DNA of 64,000 nt from Bacteroidia bacterium (GTDB lineage: Bacteria; Bacteroidota; Bacteroidia; NS11-12g; UBA9320), in NCBI GenBank assembly GCA_018402155.1, contig JAGYJG010000001.1, forward strand, positions 1,756,501 to 1,820,500. The letters are read 5' to 3'. Below the pieces are notes generated by a model that was not told where the DNA came from, ran no database searches, and saw only the letters and a list, made by a program, of their open reading frames with translations. Below are positions 58,787-64,000 of the stretch, piece after piece (the first letter of the stretch is position 1; every line of letters starts with the position of its first letter). A program made the translations under genes and the position numbers.

Positions 58787-61240
58787 TTAGAGCACCACAC
58801 TTACTTTCATCATCCAGTTGAAGCCCGCCATAGGGTATAGGTAGTTGAAATCTTGACGCTCGCCACCCAAATAACCACTAAATGTATACCCGTTAGGTGC
58901 ATATATTTGGTTCAAAACGTTGTTTAGATATAGTCCCACATTGATGGTTTTAGCTCCTTTTAGTTCATTGCTACTATAGTTTATACTCAAATCTATATTA
59001 GTAAATGCATCTAAACTTCGCGCATCATTTTGGGTGTTGTCTAAGTACTGTTTGCCTACATACTTACCGCTCGTATTTAGCGTAAAGTGTTCCGTAGCTT
59101 TATAACTTAGCATTGCTGCGGCTATAGTATTTGGTGAAAAAGCAATATCTGTATTGATGTATTTCTTCTCTACTGCGCCATAGGCTCCATCCCACTCTCC
59201 CACGTACTCAGTAAAAAAGTCTATTTTATTTTGTGAAAGCATCAGATTACCACCAAATTGCAGGTTCTGAGTTAGTGGGTATTGAAAATCTACCTCTATA
59301 CCTTGTCTAAAGCTATTTTCAACATTGGTACGCACAGCACCGCCAACGTCATTTACTGCACCTGTCAATACCAATTGGTTGTCGTATTGCATACGGTACA
59401 GATTTATATTTAGTCTTTTGCGATATTGAGCATAGCGATATCCTATTTCCACATTTTCCATGGTCTCGTGAGCTGGTCGCTCGCTGGTGGTGTTATCTCT
59501 AAAATCATCTCTCACCGGCTCTCTATTTCCTACAGCAAACACACCGTAAAACGTATTGTTTTTGAGCAAATAGGTTAGACCAATTTTAGGATTAAAGAAC
59601 AAGAAATTTGCCACTTGTGGTGCAAGGTTTAAACTATCGTCTAGTCCCTCAAACTGATAATTTACAAAACGGTACTGCAGGTCTATGTAGGGAATAAAAT
59701 TGTGGTAATTGTACGATTGACGTATGTACATGTTTCCATCCATTTTTGCAGCATCATTATCGTAGTACAGCGCATTTAGGTCTTCATATCCTGTAAATTC
59801 TGTAGCTATAGCCTCGCCAAAGTGGCGACCGCTATAGTGGCTATATCCTGCACCAACTACCGTTTCCATTCTGTTTTTGGTGTAGGTGATGTTGGCTATA
59901 CTACCTAACAGCGTATTGTCTAGCCAGCGACGCCTGATGAGGTCTCCAGCTAGGGCTGTGTCTCCCGTAGGCTGCACAATGCTAATACCGTATGGCGAGA
60001 AAATTTCTCCCCCCCGAAACTGCTCAAAATACCCCTTTCCTGTGGTGACAAAAGCAGCCGTATTTAGCTTCAAATACGAGCTAAACGAATGGTCAAAGAA
60101 AAGCTGATAATGATTTTGAGTATAATTATCTACTTCATTCTCGTAGGTGTAGGCATTGTACGTTTGGCTATTGCTCTTTTGCAAATTTGCCAAATCTTGT
60201 CCGCTAATACCCAATTGGTTGATGTACCTATTTTCTTCGGCTATATTTCCTTTTAACGTAGGTTCTGGTATGCCGTTCCACGCTTGGTAAGTGCGCTCTG
60301 TTCCAAGCAGTATGTTGGTTTTGAAAACCGATTTTTTCCAATATTTGGCGGCCACAATATTGGCAGATTTAAGATTTGAACTTGCTCTATCTATGTATCC
60401 GTCACTGCTTATGACACTACCGCGTAGCTGGAGTGCCCAGTTGTTTTTGGTGCGTCCAGTATTGTGCTGTAGCGTTATGCGTTGTGTATTGAAACTACCC
60501 AGACCAAAACTAGCACGAGTTGATTTATTTGCTTCTAACTCATTGGTTCTAATGTTTACACTAGCCCCAAATGACGCAGCCCCGTTTGTGCTAGTGCCTA
60601 TACCACGCTGTATTTGCACACTTTCTGTAGAGCTAGCTAGGTCTGGCATATTTACCCAAAACATCCCTTGACTTTCTGCGTCGTTTATGGGTATGCCATT
60701 CACCGTTACATTCACACGTGTGGGGTCTATACCCCTTATCCTCACACCGGTGTAGCCTACCCCATTTCCAGCATCAGAAGAAATCACTGTACTGGGGCTC
60801 ATATTTAGCAAAAACGGAAAATCTTTACTTTGATCTAGTTGCTCTATTTCCTCTTTATTGATAGTAGTAAAGGTAGATGGAGTTGTATTTTTGGCGCGTA
60901 CAGTGCTTATCACTGCTGCATCTAAATAGGCCACATCGGGCAATAAAAAGAAGATTTGCTCAAAGCCGTTTTTAGTAATATTTACAGTATCTAGGTAGGG
61001 TTCATAGCTTAGGTGATGAATGCTTATAATGTACACGCCTGCGGGTATGTTTTCAAAATTTATACTTCCATTAGGCGTAGAGTAGGTGCTAGCAGCTTCC
61101 TTTTTCCCGTTTAGTCTCACGAAAGCAGATTCTATCGGTTCGTACGTAGTGGCATTTTTCAGCTGAGCTGAATAGTTGATTTGACCTAAGCATAGCTGTG
61201 CTGTGCCGATGAGTAGTGTGATTAATAGTGTTTTTTTCAT
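58787..61240 (-). CDS. TonB-dependent receptor, candidate thiamin/thiamin-phosphate uptake (preceded by a TPP riboswitch)
   Basis: CarboxypepD_reg-like N-terminus, plug VGYTGVRIRGIDPTRVNVTVNGIPINDAESQGMFWVNMPDLASSTESVQIQRGIG; terminal beta-signal; TPP aptamer upstream. Confidence 0.9.
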   Translation of the reverse strand: MKKTLLITLLIGTAQLCLGQINYSAQLKNATTYEPIESAFVRLNGKKEAASTYSTPNGSINFENIPAGVYIISIHHLSYEPYLDTVNITKNGFEQIFFLLPDVAYLDAAVISTVRAKNTTPSTFTTINKEEIEQLDQSKDFPFLLNMSPSTVISSDAGNGVGYTGVRIRGIDPTRVNVTVNGIPINDAESQGMFWVNMPDLASSTESVQIQRGIGTSTNGAASFGASVNIRTNELEANKSTRASFGLGSFNTQRITLQHNTGRTKNNWALQLRGSVISSDGYIDRASSNLKSANIVAAKYWKKSVFKTNILLGTERTYQAWNGIPEPTLKGNIAEENRYINQLGISGQDLANLQKSNSQTYNAYTYENEVDNYTQNHYQLFFDHSFSSYLKLNTAAFVTTGKGYFEQFRGGEIFSPYGISIVQPTGDTALAGDLIRRRWLDNTLLGSIANITYTKNRMETVVGAGYSHYSGRHFGEAIATEFTGYEDLNALYYDNDAAKMDGNMYIRQSYNYHNFIPYIDLQYRFVNYQFEGLDDSLNLAPQVANFLFFNPKIGLTYLLKNNTFYGVFAVGNREPVRDDFRDNTTSERPAHETMENVEIGYRYAQYRKRLNINLYRMQYDNQLVLTGAVNDVGGAVRTNVENSFRQGIEVDFQYPLTQNLQFGGNLMLSQNKIDFFTEYVGEWDGAYGAVEKKYINTDIAFSPNTIAAAMLSYKATEHFTLNTSGKYVGKQYLDNTQNDARSLDAFTNIDLSINYSSNELKGAKTINVGLYLNNVLNQIYAPNGYTFSGYLGGERQDFNYLYPMAGFNWMMKVSVVL

Positions 61241-61304
61241 TCCTGTATTATTTTAAATTTACAGGAGTGTCGAGCGATACGGATATATCTTTTATCCAAA
61301 AAAA

Positions 61305-61384
61305 TTCCTACGGCAGCATTATCTGCATCAGGTCTATGGGTATCATCTCAGCAAAGCCGTTTTAATTTGGCAAAGCACCCCTTT
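61305..61384 (-). ncRNA. TPP (thi-box) riboswitch aptamer
   Basis: Minus strand: AAGGGGTGCTTTGCC...GGCTTTGCTGAGATGATACCCATAGACCTGATGCAGATAATGCTGCCGTAGGAA, containing the conserved GGGGTGC, CTGAGA..ATACCC, ACCTGAT, GATAATGC and CGTAGGAA blocks. Confidence 0.95.
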
Positions 61385-61518
61385 TATTGGTGCAAGTATA
61401 ACTGTAAATTTTAGAAAAAGAGAAGCACTTTTTTTGTTTGTGAATCTGAGTTACCTATAAAGGTCTTTTTGGGGCCGCTTACACCGTCTTTTGGGTAGGT
61501 GATGTTAGTATAAGCTTT

Positions 61519-62064
61519 TTATAATTTAATAAGCCGTATTCTTTTTTCATTAATATAGATAAATGTGCCCACTTTATTCTTTGTACTTTCTAAAGTAGAT
61601 TGGAATTCCTGAATTAAGGATGTAGGAACTTCAATTTCAATACTGTCAAAATATAAAAAGGTAGAGTCATTAATAGGTATTAAGGTTCTATTCATTTCTT
61701 TTTCAGTGGAATCCACTTGATAATAATACCTTTTACCGTCAAGACATAAATTGAATCGCGAGGTATCTGCTTCTTTCGTTTTGGTAATTAATTTTTCTAA
61801 TGAATATTCAAACTGTGTTCCATCAGATGAAGTTGACTCCAATTTGATTCTTTTTACTCTCAGGTTATATGTGTATCCCCAGTCGAATTTAAAACCTTCT
61901 ATGTATTCAACATCAGAATCAGAAGAACTTAATGTCAACCTTTTAAAGTGTTCGTAGTTCTGAAATGTTAAATGAGGATTAATTGTTATTGTTTGAAATT
62001 CTATTTTTTGACCATACACAATAATCGTCATAAATAATATTACAGTAATTACTATTGATTTCAT
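61519..62064 (-). CDS. secreted protein, DUF4377-like segment
   Basis: Signal peptide; 'YIEGFKFDWGYTYNLRVKRIKLESTSSDGTQFEYSLEKLI' resembles the DUF4377 pattern. Confidence 0.5.
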   Translation of the reverse strand: MKSIVITVILFMTIIVYGQKIEFQTITINPHLTFQNYEHFKRLTLSSSDSDVEYIEGFKFDWGYTYNLRVKRIKLESTSSDGTQFEYSLEKLITKTKEADTSRFNLCLDGKRYYYQVDSTEKEMNRTLIPINDSTFLYFDSIEIEVPTSLIQEFQSTLESTKNKVGTFIYINEKRIRLIKL

Positions 62065-62090
62065 TCGTTCTTAGTTTATGCCAACGGTCT

Positions 62091-62199
62091 CGCGGTATGG
62101 CCAGTGCGAGTTGAGAACACAGTTATTATTTTGAAGACAAGATTTCTGGGGAACATCAGGGCTTCATTATAAAGTTATACGAACATTGGCTATACCGCG
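62091..62199. repeat. imperfect inverted repeat (CGCGGTATGGCCA ... TGGCTATACCGCG)
   Basis: 12/13 complementary arms at 62091-62103 and 62187-62199, about 83 bp apart, between two accessory genes. Confidence 0.85.
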
Positions 62200-62271
62200 T
62201 GTTATGACCAGGCCAATTTCTCATAACAAATCTTCTCAACAATGCTTTACTTTCGGGAGAGGTTTTAAAAA

Positions 62272-62871
62272 TCATTGGATTCTTTCAAAGTATCGAATGG
62301 TATAATTTGGGGATACCCCCCAATCGCTAAATTTCAAAATTCCTTCGGAAAGGTTGTAGGCAAATCTATTCTCATCTCCGTAAACGTTGTAATATGTTTT
62401 GCCTAAAATTGTTATTGAATCAGAAGGATGTCCGTTATATTTTAAATATGGATAATCCAAGGTTGGCTTTCCATTGCAAAAAGCAATTTCCATCCTGACT
62501 AGTTGTTTATGTTGGGATATGTCAGTTATAAATAATTCCGCAGAGTTATTTCCGTAATTTGGAATAAGTTTCATTATTAATGTATAATCAGGATTAGAAA
62601 AATTATATTTTTTAACAGATAGTAAAAATTCTTCAGCACAGTCACCACCCGCTGAACTCGCTCTTTCATTCGCCCAAAGAACTCCATTCCCTTTAAGGCT
62701 TAAGGTATCCCCATTTGAAAGAAATCTAAGCACTTCATCCCCTTTATAGGGGACGGAAAATTGCTCGCAATCAGTAAGATCTGCTTGGTGAATAGGCATA
62801 TTACTGCAGCGATCACAACTGGTTTGGAAGCAACATACAAAGAAAAATACTGTTATGATTACATTTCTCAT
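62272..62871 (-). CDS. hypothetical lipoprotein
   Basis: N-terminal MRNVIITVFFFVCCFQTSC lipobox-like. Confidence 0.55.
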   Translation of the reverse strand: MRNVIITVFFFVCCFQTSCDRCSNMPIHQADLTDCEQFSVPYKGDEVLRFLSNGDTLSLKGNGVLWANERASSAGGDCAEEFLLSVKKYNFSNPDYTLIMKLIPNYGNNSAELFITDISQHKQLVRMEIAFCNGKPTLDYPYLKYNGHPSDSITILGKTYYNVYGDENRFAYNLSEGILKFSDWGVSPNYTIRYFERIQ

Positions 62872-62895
62872 TTTAATCCAAAGTAATTATTCTCT

Positions 62896-63220
62896 TTAAA
62901 TTTGTACTTCTTCCCAATCATCTCTTTTTTCATCATTTACATCTTTTTTATCTAATAAAGCATCTTCTATATTTGTTTTTGTCCCTTCAATTTTACTTGA
63001 TTGAGTTGCATCTTTTAAAACGTGCATACTAATAAATAAATAAATCGATATTTGGAATGTATTCAGAATACATATCAAGTCTTCCCAGTTGTCTGTCCGC
63101 TTGACTTAAAAGAGTTAATACCTCCATATCGTCAATAGTCCATTGTTGATTTATTTTAGTAGGCTGAAAGCTTTTATGAGTTCCTTGGCTTATATAATTA
63201 CCAGATTTGAATGTTTTCAT
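62896..63220 (-). pseudogene. Fic-family protein remnant (Fic_N region only, frameshifted and truncated)
   Basis: Two overlapping ORFs together give [88 protein letters not shown]...DDWEEVQI*; matches Fic_N features (LLSQADRxLGRLD, SSxIEGTxTxxxDAL, DDWxEVxNY); no HPFxxGNGR core follows. Confidence 0.8.
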
Positions 63221-63253
63221 TTTTTATTTAAGTATAAACTTGAACATAGATAT

Positions 63254-63328
63254 TTCTTAATTAAGAATATTGCAAAAATATTAAATACGAACAGTTCTTA
63301 ATTAAGCGAATGCTTAAATTCTTAATTA
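63254..63328. promoter_or_regulatory. cluster of TTCTTAATTAAG-type palindromes, operator-like
   Basis: TTCTTAATTAAGAA at 63254-63267; TTCTTAATTAAG at 63295-63306; TTCTTAATTA at 63319-63328; TTAAGC-GAAT-GCTTAA at 63302-63317. Confidence 0.55.
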
Positions 63329-63380
63329 TTGAAAGTTGCTATTTATATAGAGTCTAAAATATAATTACACAAAATAATTG

Positions 63381-64000
63381 TACTTTTGTAAAAAAAGCAA
63401 TTATGGGAAGGCCAGTTTTAAAAATTTCAGGCTACGAGCCTGATGAAATAAAAGCACTAATCACTAGTGATGAAAGATATGGTATTGGAATCAAGTTATA
63501 TGCAATTCATCAATTGTCCCTTGGTGTTGCAAGTAGGAAACTTGAAGAACTATACCATACTAGTTTCAAACAGATTTTAAATTGGGCACACAGGTTTGAA
63601 GCTGAAGGTCTTGAAGGACTTAAAGACAAAAAAGGCCGTGGCCGTAAGGCTGGCCTAAATGAAGAACAATTTATTAAACTCCAGGAGCTTATTGGCAAAG
63701 AAAGTCCAACAGCATACGGTTATAATACTGAATCATGGACCGGTCCAGTTCTTATTGATTGGATAAAGAAATATTTTAATCGAGAGTATAAGAAAGCGCA
63801 GATATATAATATTATAAAAGACTTAGGGTTTACCTATCAAAAAGCGAAGGGATTTTATCCCGAGGCTGATCCAGTCCTCCAAGAAGAGTTTAAAGAATCT
63901 CTTAAAAAAAACTCCTAGAAAGTCCTTTTGATACAGTTTTGTTATTCGGAGATGAGTTTTCTCTTTCAAATACAGCGACAATCGGATATAAATGGAACAC
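63381..64000 (+). mobile_element. IS630-family insertion sequence, partial (continues beyond window)
   Basis: Transposase ORF with promoter TACTTTTG at 63381-63388; right end outside window. Confidence 0.75.
63403..64000 (+). CDS. IS630-family transposase (two frames joined by a candidate -1 frameshift, partial)
   Basis: ORF1 63403-63918 has IS630-type HTH (IHQLSLGVASRKLEELYHTSFKQILNWAHRFEAEGLEGLKDKKGRGRK); -1 frame after A_AAA_AAC at 63906-63912 continues ...KKLLESPFDTVLLFGDEFSLSNTATIGYKWN, DDE-domain-like, open to the window end. Confidence 0.8.

Noticed and set aside
1-64000. CRISPR arrays, tRNA or rRNA genes, retrons, integrase-bearing prophage, classical defence systems
   Set aside because: No regularly spaced repeats, no T-loop-like GGTTCRANNCC in intergenic regions, no Cas, RT, restriction or phage genes among the ORFs.

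Overview
This is a 64 kb Bacteroidota-type chromosomal window. The taxon is inferred from T9SS C-terminal sorting domains, TonB-dependent receptors, TAnnTTTG promoters and an atpBEFHAG operon without atpDC. Most of it is ordinary chromosome: cell-wall enzymes (Mpl, AnmK, PBP1A, M23), UvrB, an ATP synthase operon, kynurenine enzymes, a Snf2 helicase, propionyl-CoA carboxylase beta, and T9SS cargo proteins. Items worth a second look: (1) an apparently co-oriented metal-uptake island (8456-15359) joining a TroABCD-type ABC transporter to a TonB receptor and a HmuY-like lipoprotein, with one permease fused to a DtxR/MntR-like domain; (2) a TPP riboswitch, absent from the ORF track, in front of the TonB receptor at 58787-61240; (3) a right-hand accessory edge (61.5-64 kb) with a cassette-like inverted repeat, a decayed Fic gene with a palindromic operator-like cluster, and an IS630-type transposase whose ORF is interrupted exactly at a phased A_AAA_AAC slippery heptamer; (4) promoter motifs inside the 5' ends of several ORF calls, indicating wrong start codons and leaderless or near-leaderless transcripts; (5) a truncated 3-phosphoglycerate dehydrogenase-like gene at the left edge, absent from the ORF track. 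No tRNA, rRNA or CRISPR array was recognised. All family calls come from reading motifs by eye; no database search was run.
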